Assembly: GCF_000468095.1 (NCBI RefSeq)
Contig: NZ_ASZC01000026.1
Coordinates: 1-50,951, forward strand
Direction: 5' to 3'
Length of the DNA stretch: 50,951 bases
Origin: Pantoea sp. AS-PWVM4
Lineage (GTDB): Bacteria; Pseudomonadota; Gammaproteobacteria; Enterobacterales; Enterobacteriaceae
Shown here in pieces: positions 1 through 8,652 of the stretch. The notes below the pieces were generated by a model. That model was not told the origin of the DNA. It saw only the letters and a program-made list of their open reading frames with translations, and did not search any database. Made by a program: the position numbers and the translations under genes. How positions within the stretch are numbered: the stretch's first letter is position 1; each line of letters opens with the position of its first letter.

Positions 1-25
1 CCCCGCTGGTAATGCAGTATTCGGT

Positions 26-102
26 GGTGCGGTAGTTCAGTCGGTTAGAATACCGGCCTGTCACGCCGGGGGTCGCGGGTTCGAGTCCCGTCCGCACCGC
101 CA
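26..102 (+). tRNA. aspU: tRNA-Asp (GTC), copy 1
   Basis: A 77-nt tRNA with encoded 3' CCA. The acceptor arms GGTGCGG and CCGCACC pair, the anticodon GTC is at 60-62, and the T-loop is GTTCGAGTC. It is identical over 77 nt to the second copy at 8653-8729. In E. coli the equivalent gene (aspU) ends an rRNA operon just before dkgB, and the same neighbour follows here. Only 25 bp upstream are visible, so an rRNA operon to the left is an inference. Confidence 0.97.
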
Positions 103-114
103 CTCTCTTGATTA

Positions 115-141
115 GCCCTGACTGAAAAGTCAGGGCTTTTT
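115..141 (+). terminator. Intrinsic terminator after tRNA-Asp
   Basis: A perfect 9-bp stem (GCCCTGACT with AGTCAGGGC) and GAAA loop, followed by five T. It ends the tRNA-Asp transcript 12 bp after the CCA. The remaining bases to dkgB (142-272) show no gene. Confidence 0.9.
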
Positions 142-272
142 CATTTCTGTATTTCTTTAGCGTATTATTGACTGAAACGCAAAATTCCTCTGCTTATAAG
201 CGGATTTTTCAGCAATAAAGAAGCTGTCAAAATGCTCCCATCGAAAACATTTCATTCAACGATGAGGAAATC

Positions 273-1076
273 ATGACAATCCCTGCTTTTGGTTTAGGTA
301 CTTTCCGTCTGCAAGACGATGTTGTTATTCATTCGGTTAAAACCGCACTTGAGCTTGGCTATCGAACAATCGATACCGCACAAATCTATGAAAATGAGGC
401 TGCTGTAGGTCAGGCGATTGCCGAAAGTGGCGTTGCACGAGACGCGTTATTCGTGACCACCAAGATCTGGGTGGAAAATCTCTCTGCTGATAAATTGATC
501 CCCAGCCTCAAAGAGAGCCTGGTGAAACTGCGCACCGACTATGTAGATCTTACCCTGATCCACTGGCCGTCGCCGGGAGCCAGCGTTTCGGTAAAAGAGA
601 GCATGCAGGCACTGCTGGCCGCCAAAGAAGCGGGCCTGACTCGTCAAATCGGTATCTCCAACTTCCCGATTGCATTGATGAAAGAAGCAATTGAAGCGGT
701 CGGTGCGGAAAATATTGCTACCAACCAGATTGAGCTTCATCCCTATTTGCAGAACGAGCAGGTGGTGAAGTTTGCCCGGGAACAGGGGATCCACATCACC
801 TCTTACATGACGCTGGCCTATGGTGAAGCGCTGAAAGATGGAGTCATTCAGGCTATTGCACAGAAGCACCAGGCAACCCCAGCGCAGGTAGTGCTGGCAT
901 GGGCAATGCAGTTGGGTTATGCCGTCATTCCGTCATCAACCAAACGCGACAACCTTGCTGGAAATCTGCAAGCTCAGGATTTACAGCTGGATTCTGATGA
1001 TATGGATAAGATCCACGCCCTGGATCGTGGGCATCGTCTGGTTAGTCCGGATGGTTTGGCTCCGGCCTGGGATTAA
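273..1076 (+). CDS. dkgB: 2,5-diketo-D-gluconate reductase B (aldo-keto reductase)
   Basis: A 267-aa single-domain aldo-keto reductase, the same length as E. coli DkgB and similar along its whole length. The family catalytic tetrad is visible: Asp34, Tyr39 (IDTAQIY), Lys64 (TTKIW) and His97 (LIHWP). The C-terminal NADPH-binding segment PSSTKR is also present. The enzyme reduces 2,5-diketo-D-gluconate and other small carbonyls such as methylglyoxal with NADPH in the cytoplasm. The ATG follows a GAGGAA ribosome site by 4 bp. It stands alone, is convergent with yafC, and occupies the conserved place after tRNA-Asp. Confidence 0.93.
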   Translation: MTIPAFGLGTFRLQDDVVIHSVKTALELGYRTIDTAQIYENEAAVGQAIAESGVARDALFVTTKIWVENLSADKLIPSLKESLVKLRTDYVDLTLIHWPSPGASVSVKESMQALLAAKEAGLTRQIGISNFPIALMKEAIEAVGAENIATNQIELHPYLQNEQVVKFAREQGIHITSYMTLAYGEALKDGVIQAIAQKHQATPAQVVLAWAMQLGYAVIPSSTKRDNLAGNLQAQDLQLDSDDMDKIHALDRGHRLVSPDGLAPAWD

Positions 1077-1078
1077 GC

Positions 1079-1109
1079 AAAAAAATCAGTCCTGGCTTCG
1101 CCAGGGCTG
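1079..1109 (-). terminator. Terminator of yafC, overlapping its last codons
   Basis: On the minus strand a 10-bp stem (1087-1096 with 1100-1109, one G-U pair, TTC loop) is followed by seven T. The stem is built from the last eight codons of yafC and the tail follows its TGA, so the gene carries its own terminator within coding sequence. dkgB ends at 1076 on the other strand. Confidence 0.75.
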
Positions 1110-1994
1110 GTTCTGCACCCAATCGCTGAGAAAATCAATAAATGCACGTACTCGCTGACTGACACCAAGATCACTGTAATAAACTGCGTTAAACGGCATT
1201 TCTACCGGCAAACGCTGATCCGCCAGCAACTCTACAAAGGTCCCATCGGCAATTTCTTGATCAACCATATAGTCAGAAAGGCAGGCAATACCATTGTCGT
1301 TCAGGCAAAGTTGTTTGATCGTTTCCCCGCTGTTCGAAGACATTCCCGGATTAATATCATAAAGTTCGCCATTTTCCTGCGCCACAGGCCAGCGATTCAA
1401 CCGTAAAGGCTCAACGAAACCGAGACATTCATGGTGCGCTAAATCAGCCACCGAGCGTGGAGTGCCATACTTCGCCAGGTACGCAGGTGTGGCGACCAGT
1501 TTGCGATAGCTGATAAATAATAAACGAGCGCGCAGGGTGGAGTCGGTCAGGGTTCCGGCGCGAATAGCCACATCAACTTTACGCTCGATAAGATTGATAA
1601 AGCTCTCCGAGGAAATCAGCGAGAGAGTGACATCGGGATAGCGTGCGCGAAACGGTTTAACCATCGGCAACAACAAATGGAGGATCACCGGCGTTGCGGC
1701 ATCAATGCGAAGCACGCCACGCGGAGCTTGCTGTCTGTCTATCAACTCGCTCTCCGCTGTTGACATCTCCTGCATCAATTTTTGTATGCGACGAAAGTAG
1801 TGTTCACCTTCATGCGTGAGGGCGAGCTGGCGAGTGGTACGTGTCAATAACGCCACACCCAACTTAGTCTCCAGCTTTTTCACCGTCCGGCTGACCGCCG
1901 AGTTGGCCATATGTAATTGTTCAGCAGCACGGCTAAAGCTCCCGCTTTCCACTACCGCAATAAACACTTTCAGCTCGTCTGATGATGCCTTCAT
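1086..1994 (-). CDS. yafC: LysR-family transcriptional regulator YafC
   Basis: A 302-aa LysR-type regulator. The N-terminal winged helix-turn-helix covers about residues 5-64 (FSRAAEQLHMANSAVSRTV). A periplasmic-binding-like effector domain covers about 90-295. Length and position match E. coli YafC (304 aa), whose ligand is not established. It is divergent from an MFS transporter at 2094 with a 99-bp gap, a layout typical of LysR regulators that control the neighbouring gene. In E. coli yafC borders yafD instead, so the transporter is an insertion here. Identity as a LysR protein is certain; regulation of the neighbour is inferred. Confidence 0.9.
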   Translation of the reverse strand: MKASSDELKVFIAVVESGSFSRAAEQLHMANSAVSRTVKKLETKLGVALLTRTTRQLALTHEGEHYFRRIQKLMQEMSTAESELIDRQQAPRGVLRIDAATPVILHLLLPMVKPFRARYPDVTLSLISSESFINLIERKVDVAIRAGTLTDSTLRARLLFISYRKLVATPAYLAKYGTPRSVADLAHHECLGFVEPLRLNRWPVAQENGELYDINPGMSSNSGETIKQLCLNDNGIACLSDYMVDQEIADGTFVELLADQRLPVEMPFNAVYYSDLGVSQRVRAFIDFLSDWVQNQPWRSQD

Positions 1995-2093
1995 TATCTC
2001 TCCACAAGCAAAAGTCTATTGTTACTTTGCACCTTTTTGTTATTAAACCATAAGCGGATACTGACGCCCATCAAAACCAATTGGGAGTCAATC

Positions 2094-3272
2094 ATGCCAC
2101 TTGCACTCTGGGCGCTGACCATCAGTGCCTTTGCTATCGGAACCACTGAATTTGTCATCGTCGGGCTGATCCCGACCATCGCGCAACAACTGGCGATTAC
2201 CCTGCCTTCAGCCGGGATGCTGGTATCTATCTACGCCCTTGGGGTGGCCATCGGTGCTCCGGTGCTGACGGCGTTGACCGGGAAATTACCGCGTAAACAT
2301 TTGCTGATGGGGTTAATGGCGCTTTTCACCCTTGGCAATCTGGTAGCCTGGCAGGCACCGAACTACGAAACATTGGTGATTGCGCGACTGCTCACCGGTC
2401 TGGCACATGGTGTGTTTTTCTCGGTAGGGTCAACCATTGCGACCAGTTTGGTGAGTAAAGAGAAAGCGGCCAGTGCTATCGCGATTATGTTTGGCGGTTT
2501 GACAGTTGCCCTGGTAACGGGGGTGCCACTGGGAACGCTGATCGGGCAGCATTTTGGCTGGCGTGAGAGCTTCCTGGCGGTATCGATGTTGGGGGTTATT
2601 GCCCTGGTCGCCAGTATGCTGCTGGTTCCACGCCACATCGCTCAGCCGCCCGTTACTTCGTTGCGACAACAGGCCCGTGTGTTAACCAATCCACGTTTGT
2701 TGTTGATCTATGCCATCACGGCCCTCGGGTACGGTGGGGTGTTCACTGCTTTTACTTTTCTGGCACCGATGATGCAGTCACTGGCGGGTTTCTCACCTTC
2801 GGCTGTGAGCGTTATCTTACTGGGCTATGGCATCGCGGTGGCAATTGGCAATATCTGGGGCGGTAAGTTGGCGGATCGTCATGGCGCGGTACCGGCTTTG
2901 ACCCTCATTTTCGCCGCACTGACGGTACTGTTGGGCGTCTTTCAGGTGACGGCGAGTATGCACTATCTGGCATTAGTGACCGTAGTGGTGATGGGTATCT
3001 TTGCTTTCGCCAACGTGCCGGGGTTGCAGGTTTATGTAGTGCAGAAGGCAGAACATTACGCCCCTGGTGCGGTGGATGTCGCCTCGGGTTTAAATATTGC
3101 CGCTTTTAATATTGGCATTGCGCTGGGTTCTTCTGTGGGTGGCCATATCGTGCAGCAATATGGGTTAGCACAAACTCCCTGGGTCGGTGCAGTCATCGTC
3201 TTTATCGCTTTGTTACTGGTGCGTCTGAGCGGTGCGCTGGACAGGCCGCGCGCGGTGATGGCCGTCGAATAA
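2094..3272 (+). CDS. MFS efflux transporter, AraJ/YdhP-like
   Basis: A 392-aa, 12-helix major facilitator protein. The start opens with helix 1 containing GTTEFVIVGLIP, a sequence typical of the AraJ/YdhP (DHA1) sugar and drug efflux group. The loop 2-3 motif appears as GKLPRKHLL and a second copy as GGKLADRHG. ATG 2094 is chosen over an in-frame ATG at 2019 because GGGAG lies 6 bp upstream and the protein then begins directly with helix 1. It is divergent from yafC, which may regulate it. The likely role is export of a small sugar-like or toxic solute; the substrate cannot be read from sequence. Confidence 0.85.
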   Translation: MPLALWALTISAFAIGTTEFVIVGLIPTIAQQLAITLPSAGMLVSIYALGVAIGAPVLTALTGKLPRKHLLMGLMALFTLGNLVAWQAPNYETLVIARLLTGLAHGVFFSVGSTIATSLVSKEKAASAIAIMFGGLTVALVTGVPLGTLIGQHFGWRESFLAVSMLGVIALVASMLLVPRHIAQPPVTSLRQQARVLTNPRLLLIYAITALGYGGVFTAFTFLAPMMQSLAGFSPSAVSVILLGYGIAVAIGNIWGGKLADRHGAVPALTLIFAALTVLLGVFQVTASMHYLALVTVVVMGIFAFANVPGLQVYVVQKAEHYAPGAVDVASGLNIAAFNIGIALGSSVGGHIVQQYGLAQTPWVGAVIVFIALLLVRLSGALDRPRAVMAVE

Positions 3273-3281
3273 TTCGCTTTT

Positions 3282-3303
3282 CAGCCCACGCTCAGGTGGG
3301 CTG
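3282..3303 (+). terminator. Weak hairpin after MFS gene
   Basis: An 8-bp stem (CAGCCCAC with GTGGGCTG) and 6-nt loop begin 10 bp after the MFS stop codon. There is no T-run after it, so it may be a rho-assisted 3' end or an mRNA stabiliser rather than an intrinsic terminator. Confidence 0.35.
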
Positions 3304-3418
3304 ATGCACTTAAATGCCGTTAAGGCCATTCCGACAATCAAGAACACCAATTGAAACCCCGCGCTAAAATCCCTATAACAGTCAGGTGAAGTATGTTTGT
3401 AACTAGCCAGGCGGGAAA

Positions 3419-4222
3419 GTGCGGAAAAAAACCTATGCAATGCGTTATGTAGCAGGACAGCCTGCTGAGCGGATCTTTCCGCCAGGGGCGATGCTACATG
3501 TTGGGCAAGCGTTACCGCCCGGCGCACCACTCACAGCCGACCCGACATTACGGGTATTGGTGTGGAACATCTTTAAACAGCAACGTGCAGACTGGATGTC
3601 AGTGCTGCAAGGCTTTGGCAAAGATGCTCATCTGGTGTTGCTACAGGAAGCGCAAACCACCCCTGAATTGGTGAAGTTCGCCACCAGTAACTATCTGGCT
3701 GCTGACCAGGTACCTGCTTTTGTGCTGCCACAGCATCCCTCTGGGGTGATGACGTTGGCGTCGGCTCATCCGGTGTACTGCTGCCCATTGCGTGAGCGTG
3801 AGCCGTTATTACGGCTGGCAAAATCCGCGCTGGTGACCGCTTATCCGTTGCCCAATGGAGAAATGTTGATGGTGGTGAACATCCATGCCGTCAATTTCAG
3901 CCTGGGTATCGATGTCTACAGCAAACAGCTGGGGCCGATTGGGGAGCAAATCCAGTACCATCGAGGGCCGGTGATTATGGCCGGGGATTTTAATGCCTGG
4001 AGTCGTCAGAGGATGAAGGCGTTGTTTCGCTTCGCTCAGGACATGGCTTTACATGAAGTGACGTTTACCGATGACCATCGGCGCAAAGCTTTTGGTCGAC
4101 CGCTGGATTTTGTCTTCTACCGTGATATGAAGGTCAGTGAAGCCTCGGTATTGGTGACGCGTGCTTCTGACCATAACCCGTTGCTGGTTGAATTTAACTC
4201 CACCAGAACCACTTCGCGCTAA
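3419..4222 (+). CDS. yafD: Endonuclease/exonuclease/phosphatase-family protein YafD
   Basis: A 267-aa member of the endonuclease/exonuclease/phosphatase fold, close in length and sequence to E. coli YafD. Conserved parts are the strand VLVWNI, the metal-binding Glu in LLLQEAQT, the active-site block GPVIMAGDFNAWS and the C-terminal SDHNPLLVEF with the catalytic Asp-His. These indicate Mg-dependent phosphodiester or phosphomonoester hydrolysis. The start is a GTG (MRKKTYAMRYV), which gives the E. coli N-terminus. A physiological substrate is not established for the family. In E. coli yafE follows; here mltD follows directly and convergently. Confidence 0.9.
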   Translation: MRKKTYAMRYVAGQPAERIFPPGAMLHVGQALPPGAPLTADPTLRVLVWNIFKQQRADWMSVLQGFGKDAHLVLLQEAQTTPELVKFATSNYLAADQVPAFVLPQHPSGVMTLASAHPVYCCPLREREPLLRLAKSALVTAYPLPNGEMLMVVNIHAVNFSLGIDVYSKQLGPIGEQIQYHRGPVIMAGDFNAWSRQRMKALFRFAQDMALHEVTFTDDHRRKAFGRPLDFVFYRDMKVSEASVLVTRASDHNPLLVEFNSTRTTSR

Positions 4223-4263
4223 ACTGCCACATACAGCAGATTTTTCTCACCCGCATAAAAAGA

Positions 4264-4289
4264 AAAAGGCTGACATTTGTCAGCCTTTT
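4264..4289. terminator. Bidirectional terminator between yafD and mltD
   Basis: An 11-bp perfect stem (AAAAGGCTGAC with GTCAGCCTTTT) and 4-nt loop. The A-run on one side and T-run on the other let it serve both convergent genes. Confidence 0.88.
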
Positions 4290-4296
4290 CGCGCCA

Positions 4297-5679
4297 TTAG
4301 GTGTCTGGCGTTGCGCTATTATGAACAAACAGCGTGAGGTTATCACCCGGCTGAATGCTCTTCGCATCACTTAATACACTGTTCCAGCGCATAACGTCCT
4401 GAATGTTCACTCCATGACGTCGCGCGATACTGGCAAGAGAATCACCCTTACGAACACGATAGGTGATGCTGTTGCCGTTATCGGCCAGCTGCGAACCTTT
4501 ATCGCCGATGGTCAGTTTCTGACCGATGCGAACTGAGGCACCGCGCAGGTTATTCTGCTGTTTCAGTGTATTAATGCTCACGCCGAGCTTGCTGGCAATG
4601 CCAGACAAGGTGTCGCCTTTGCGAACCGTGTAGCTGCTTCCCACATCACTGGCTTTTGCCAGTTGAGAAGGCTGCACGGCGGCAATATCACCGGATGCCA
4701 GTGAATTGCGCAGCTGAGCAACGTTGGACTTAGGCACCATAATGTAGTGCGGTCCATTCGGCGCTGTGCTGCCGTGTTTATAGCCAGCATTGAAGCTTTT
4801 CAGCTTACTCAACGACATGCCAGCCATATCTGCGGCTTGCGTCAGCTCAATTTGTTGACCCACTTCAACACGAGCCAGTGCTCGGCTCTCGTTCGGGGTC
4901 GGCAATTTGATGCCGTAGCGCTTGTTGTTCTTGAGAATATCGCTCAAGGCCAACATTTTAGGAACATAAACCGCGGTTTCGCGGGGCAGCGACAAATTCC
5001 AGAAATCGGTCGGCTTACCGCGCGCCTTATTCTGTTTTATCGCTTTCAACACACGTCCTTCACCACTGTTATAAGCGGCAACGGTCAGTAACCAGTCACC
5101 GTCAAACATGGTGTTGAGACGCTGCATCATATCCAGCGCAACCTTGGTAGACGCCACCACATCCCGGCGACCGTCATACCATTGGTTCTGTTTCAAACCA
5201 TAGTTTTTGCCCGTTGTTGCAACAATCTGCCAAATGCCTGCGGCATTCGCAGAAGATGTTGCATGTGGGTCAAAAGCGCTCTCCACTATGGGTAGCAGTA
5301 CCAGTTCCATCGGCATCTTACGTTTCTGTATCTGCTCGACTATCCAGTACATGTACGGCTCTGCCCGTAATGTTACATCGTGGAGATAGCTCTTATTTTT
5401 TAAGTACTTTGTTTTTTGTTCGCGGATCCGGGAGTTATCCGGAATCCCCATCTTCAACTCGTCACTAATGTGATTCCAGAGATCAGTGTCTTCTGCGAGG
5501 CTTGTTCCATCATCTTGCCAGCGCGGCGACAACAAGCGATCTCCGTACTTTCCATTTTCACCTTGACCAGCTGAAGACAGGCTCTGAGCATGCTGTTGCG
5601 GGATAGTGGCGTCATTCCTTGATGCCTGACAACCTCCCACCAGCAAGACAGAGGCGATTAATATCGCTTTTGCCTTCAT
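4297..5679 (-). CDS. mltD: Membrane-bound lytic murein transglycosylase D
   Basis: A 460-aa lipoprotein (E. coli 452 aa) that cleaves the glycan strands of peptidoglycan to 1,6-anhydro ends, facing the periplasm. A lipoprotein signal ends at Cys17 (LLVGGC). The SLT catalytic domain covers about residues 100-230, with the general-acid Glu133 in LLPIVESAF followed by AAGIWQI and AAYNSGEGRV. Two LysM peptidoglycan-binding domains follow, at about 349-392 and 405-452. The order mltD-gloB is the E. coli order; the 70-bp gap to gloB leaves room for a promoter. Confidence 0.95.
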   Translation of the reverse strand: MKAKAILIASVLLVGGCQASRNDATIPQQHAQSLSSAGQGENGKYGDRLLSPRWQDDGTSLAEDTDLWNHISDELKMGIPDNSRIREQKTKYLKNKSYLHDVTLRAEPYMYWIVEQIQKRKMPMELVLLPIVESAFDPHATSSANAAGIWQIVATTGKNYGLKQNQWYDGRRDVVASTKVALDMMQRLNTMFDGDWLLTVAAYNSGEGRVLKAIKQNKARGKPTDFWNLSLPRETAVYVPKMLALSDILKNNKRYGIKLPTPNESRALARVEVGQQIELTQAADMAGMSLSKLKSFNAGYKHGSTAPNGPHYIMVPKSNVAQLRNSLASGDIAAVQPSQLAKASDVGSSYTVRKGDTLSGIASKLGVSINTLKQQNNLRGASVRIGQKLTIGDKGSQLADNGNSITYRVRKGDSLASIARRHGVNIQDVMRWNSVLSDAKSIQPGDNLTLFVHNSATPDT

Positions 5680-5749
5680 GTGTGTGTCAATAGTCGCTTA
5701 AAAGACGAGCAATCATACTTGACGGTCTGACACAACACAACCACAAATA

Positions 5750-6505
5750 TCAAAAACGATCTTTCTTCTCGCGTAGATCTGCAAAAGTTTGCCATAGTGG
5801 CGCAGTTGTAAAATTACCGCCCAAAGCCTTTTGTAAATCAGCATCTTGCGTGCGAAGAAATAAATTTATTTCACGCTCTAAAGCCAAATTTGTTGGCAAA
5901 GTAATGCGATTTTCTGCTCGTAAGTCCTTAATTTGCTGGAACCTTGCTAAAATTTTCGGGTCATGGGGCAGAATAGCCGCAGCAAACTTCATATTGGATA
6001 AAGTGTACTCATGTGCACAGCAAATCAGAGTGTCGGCAGGTAGCTGGTTAAGTTTTTGAAATGACTCAAACATTTGTTGTGCGGTGCCTTCAAATAATCG
6101 GCCGCAACCACCGGAAAACATCGTGTCACCACAGAAAAGATAAGGCGAGCTGTAATATGAGATATGTCCTAAAGTGTGGCCGGGGGTAGCGATGACACGG
6201 AAATTTATCCCCAACAGGGTAAATTCATCCCCATCGCCAACAATGCGCGTTGCACCTTTATCCGCAGTTTCTTGTGGACCGAAAATCTCCAGTTCAGGAA
6301 ACTGCTGCAACAGTTCAGCGACACCACCGACATGATCGTGATGATGATGTGTCAGTAAAATTGCCACCGGCTGCCAGCGATGAACACGGATTTTATCCAG
6401 CACGGGCTGTGCTTCGCCGGGATCGACAATCAGGCAATGATTGTGTTCATCGGTCAGTGTCCAGATGTAGTTATCCTGCAACGCGGGAATACTGGTAAGA
6501 TTCAT
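5750..6505 (-). CDS. gloB: Hydroxyacylglutathione hydrolase (glyoxalase II)
   Basis: A 251-aa metallo-beta-lactamase-fold enzyme that hydrolyses S-lactoylglutathione to D-lactate and glutathione, the second step of methylglyoxal detoxification. The dinuclear metal motif THHHHDH is at residues 52-58, with further ligands in ATPGHTLGH, CGDTMFSGG and CAHEYT. The C-terminal KKDRF matches E. coli. ATG 6505 is preferred to an in-frame GTG at 6511 because GAGAGG lies 5 bp upstream and it gives the E. coli start MNL. It is divergent from yafS with a 40-bp gap. Confidence 0.95.
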   Translation of the reverse strand: MNLTSIPALQDNYIWTLTDEHNHCLIVDPGEAQPVLDKIRVHRWQPVAILLTHHHHDHVGGVAELLQQFPELEIFGPQETADKGATRIVGDGDEFTLLGINFRVIATPGHTLGHISYYSSPYLFCGDTMFSGGCGRLFEGTAQQMFESFQKLNQLPADTLICCAHEYTLSNMKFAAAILPHDPKILARFQQIKDLRAENRITLPTNLALEREINLFLRTQDADLQKALGGNFTTAPLWQTFADLREKKDRF

Positions 6506-6545
6506 AAACACCTCTCAGGCCGTAGAAAAAGGAAGATGGTAAAGC

Positions 6546-7280
6546 ATGAAGCCGGCTAAAACACGCCAAATCCTGACTGCGCCACGCTCCTGGCGCGACA
6601 TGCCCTGGGGCGATTATTTTCGCGACGCCTTAACGCAGCAACTGCAACCTTACCTCGGGAAGCTGTATGGCTTTCATATGCTTAAAATTGGCAATCTGAG
6701 CGCAGAAATCAACACCAGCCACTGCCCCATTTCGCATCAGGTGAATGTGGGGGAGCAGGGTGATGAGTTGCAGGTGATTGCCCGCGCGACCCAACTGCCG
6801 TTCGAATCCAAATCGATTGATGCCTGCCTGTTAGCTCACACCTTATCCTGGAGCCAGGATCCGCATCGCGTGCTGCGTGAGGTTGATCGGGTGCTGATTG
6901 ACGATGGCTGGATGATTATCAGCGGCTTTAATCCGTTTAGCCTGCTGGGTATCAGCAAAGGCATTCCGGGTCTGCATAGCCGAGCCCCGTGGAGCGGTCG
7001 GATGTTTAGCCAGATGCGTCTGCTGGACTGGTTGCATCTGCTGAACTATGAAGTGGTTTATCGTACTCGCTTCCAGGTGGTGCCGTGGCACCGGCAGGGC
7101 GGTAAAGTGATCAGCGCGCATCTGCCGGCATTAGGCTGTCTGAATGTGGTGGTGGCGCGTAAACGAACCTTCCCGTTAACGCCCACCAAAGTGAAAAAAA
7201 GCCTGAGTAAAACGCAATTGCGGCAGACGGTTAACGCGACGCGCCAGTTCCGCAACATGAAGGATCAGGATTCCGGCTGA
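6546..7280 (+). CDS. yafS: Class I SAM-dependent methyltransferase YafS
   Basis: A 244-aa protein (E. coli YafS 240 aa) with a methyltransferase-11-type core at about residues 40-150. The acidic post-II segment is SIDACLLAHTLSW, and the following helix and strand (LREVDRVLIDDGWMIISGFN) carry the family pattern. A basic C-terminal tail (about 205-244) is rich in Lys and Thr. The methyl acceptor is unknown. Its 3' end overlaps the end of convergent rnhA by 16 bp. Position and similarity are secure; function beyond SAM-dependent methylation is not. Confidence 0.88.
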   Translation: MKPAKTRQILTAPRSWRDMPWGDYFRDALTQQLQPYLGKLYGFHMLKIGNLSAEINTSHCPISHQVNVGEQGDELQVIARATQLPFESKSIDACLLAHTLSWSQDPHRVLREVDRVLIDDGWMIISGFNPFSLLGISKGIPGLHSRAPWSGRMFSQMRLLDWLHLLNYEVVYRTRFQVVPWHRQGGKVISAHLPALGCLNVVVARKRTFPLTPTKVKKSLSKTQLRQTVNATRQFRNMKDQDSG

Positions 7281-7732
7281 TAACCGACATCATTCTGGGT
7301 CGGCTGGCTGGCAGCGCTACGCGCCAGCTCGTCACAGCGTTCGTTTTCCGGGTGACCGGCATGGCCCTTCACCCATTCCCACGAGATCTGATGCGAGCTC
7401 AGCGCCAGATCGAGCCGTTGCCACAGATCAACATTCTTCACCGGTTTTTTCTCAGCGGTTTTCCAGCCGCGTTTCTTCCAGTTATGAATCCAGCTGGTAA
7501 TCCCCTGGCGTACATATTGGCTGTCGGTGCTGATCACCACTTCACACGGCTGCGTCAGCGCTTCCAGCGCGACAATCGCCGCCATCAGTTCCATACGATT
7601 ATTGGTGGTGAGGCGGTAACCGGCACTGAAGGTTTTCTCATGCTGGCGATAACGCAGAATGGCACCATAGCCACCGGGGCCGGGATTACCGAGACAGGAG
7701 CCATCGGTGAATATTTCTACCTGTTTACGCAT
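7265..7732 (-). CDS. rnhA: Ribonuclease HI
   Basis: A 155-aa RNase H, the same length as E. coli. It cleaves the RNA strand of RNA-DNA hybrids, removing R-loops and primers. The acidic active site is visible: Asp10 in FTDGSCLGNPG, Glu48 in NNRMELMA, Asp70 in STDSQYV and the late Asp in NERCDELA. The basic protrusion WIHNWKKRGWK is present. The reading frame stays open far upstream, antisense to dnaQ, but ATG 7732 gives the conserved N-terminus. It is divergent from dnaQ with a 54-bp shared promoter region, as in E. coli. Confidence 0.97.
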   Translation of the reverse strand: MRKQVEIFTDGSCLGNPGPGGYGAILRYRQHEKTFSAGYRLTTNNRMELMAAIVALEALTQPCEVVISTDSQYVRQGITSWIHNWKKRGWKTAEKKPVKNVDLWQRLDLALSSHQISWEWVKGHAGHPENERCDELARSAASQPTQNDVGYQPES

Positions 7733-7786
7733 CTCTGGTAGACTTCCTTGACTTATAAAACACCAAGTCTGACATAAACGAGTCCT

Positions 7787-8518
7787 ATGAGCACTGCAAA
7801 TAACCGCCAGATCGTCCTCGATACCGAAACCACCGGCATGAACATGATCGGTGTGCACTATGAAGGACATCGCATCATTGAAATCGGTGCGGTTGAGGTG
7901 ATCAACCGCCGCCTGACCGGTAATAACTTTCACATTTACCTCAAGCCAGATCGTCTGGTGGACCCGGAAGCCTTTGGCGTTCATGGTATTGCCGATGAAT
8001 TTCTGGCGGATAAGCCGAGCTTTAGCGACATTGCCGCGGAGTTTCTTGAGTATATCCGCGGTGCGGAGTTGGTGATCCATAACGCATCGTTCGATATCGG
8101 CTTTATGGATTACGAGTTTGCCATGTTGCAGCGCGACATCGGCAAAACCGAGACGTTCTGCCAAATTACTGACAGCCTGGCGATGGCGCGCAAGATGTTC
8201 CCCGGCAAGCGTAACAGCCTTGATGCGCTCTGTAGCCGTCTGGAAATTGATAACAGCAAACGAACGCTGCACGGCGCATTACTCGATGCCGAAATTCTCG
8301 CCGAGGTGTTCCTGACCATGACGGGTGGCCAGACATCGTTGGCTTTTTCCCACGAGAGCGAGCAGAGCAGCCAGGTGGATGGCGAAAATATTCAGCGCAT
8401 TGTTCGCCCGGCGTCGGGTCTGCGCGTCGTCAGCGCCAGCGATGAAGAGTGCCTGGCACATGAAAGCCGTTTAGACCTGGTGATGAAGAAGGGCGGTAGC
8501 TGCCTGTGGCGTGCCTGA
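7787..8518 (+). CDS. dnaQ: DNA polymerase III epsilon subunit (3'-5' proofreading exonuclease)
   Basis: A 243-aa protein, the same length as E. coli DnaQ. It is the proofreading subunit of the replicative polymerase core. The DEDDh exonuclease motifs are present: Asp12 and Glu14 in LDTETTGM, an Asp in HNASFDIGFMDYE, and the HGALLDAE motif (His162/Asp167 by E. coli numbering). A flexible Gln/Ser-rich linker (about 190-210) precedes the C-terminal alpha-binding segment ending KKGGSCLWRA. It is divergent from rnhA and followed by the second tRNA-Asp, exactly as in E. coli. Confidence 0.97.
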   Translation: MSTANNRQIVLDTETTGMNMIGVHYEGHRIIEIGAVEVINRRLTGNNFHIYLKPDRLVDPEAFGVHGIADEFLADKPSFSDIAAEFLEYIRGAELVIHNASFDIGFMDYEFAMLQRDIGKTETFCQITDSLAMARKMFPGKRNSLDALCSRLEIDNSKRTLHGALLDAEILAEVFLTMTGGQTSLAFSHESEQSSQVDGENIQRIVRPASGLRVVSASDEECLAHESRLDLVMKKGGSCLWRA

Positions 8519-8593
8519 AATGGCTGATTTTGCGTGGAAAAGCAACGTTAAGCTGAAAAAAACAGCAAACGAAACAAACCCACAGAAAAAGCG

Positions 8594-8622
8594 TTGACGG
8601 CAGATCGCCGTGCCATTAATAT
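8594..8622 (+). promoter_or_regulatory. Sigma-70 promoter of tRNA-Asp copy 2
   Basis: -35 TTGACG at 8594-8599 and -10 TAATAT at 8617-8622 with a 17-bp spacer. They are followed by a GC-rich discriminator (GCGCCTCG), the usual mark of a stringently controlled tRNA promoter. Confidence 0.8.
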
Positions 8623-8652
8623 GCGCCTCGTTCCCGACGGGGAACACAGCGC

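Noticed and set aside
1..25. End of a 5S rRNA gene before the first tRNA-Asp
   Set aside because: 25 bp are too few and do not show a recognisable 5S 3' end; only E. coli synteny suggests an rRNA operon.
7733..8272. Open frame extending rnhA upstream by 180 codons, antisense to dnaQ
   Set aside because: ATG 7732 gives the exact 155-residue RNase HI. The extension lies opposite conserved dnaQ codons and shows no family pattern.
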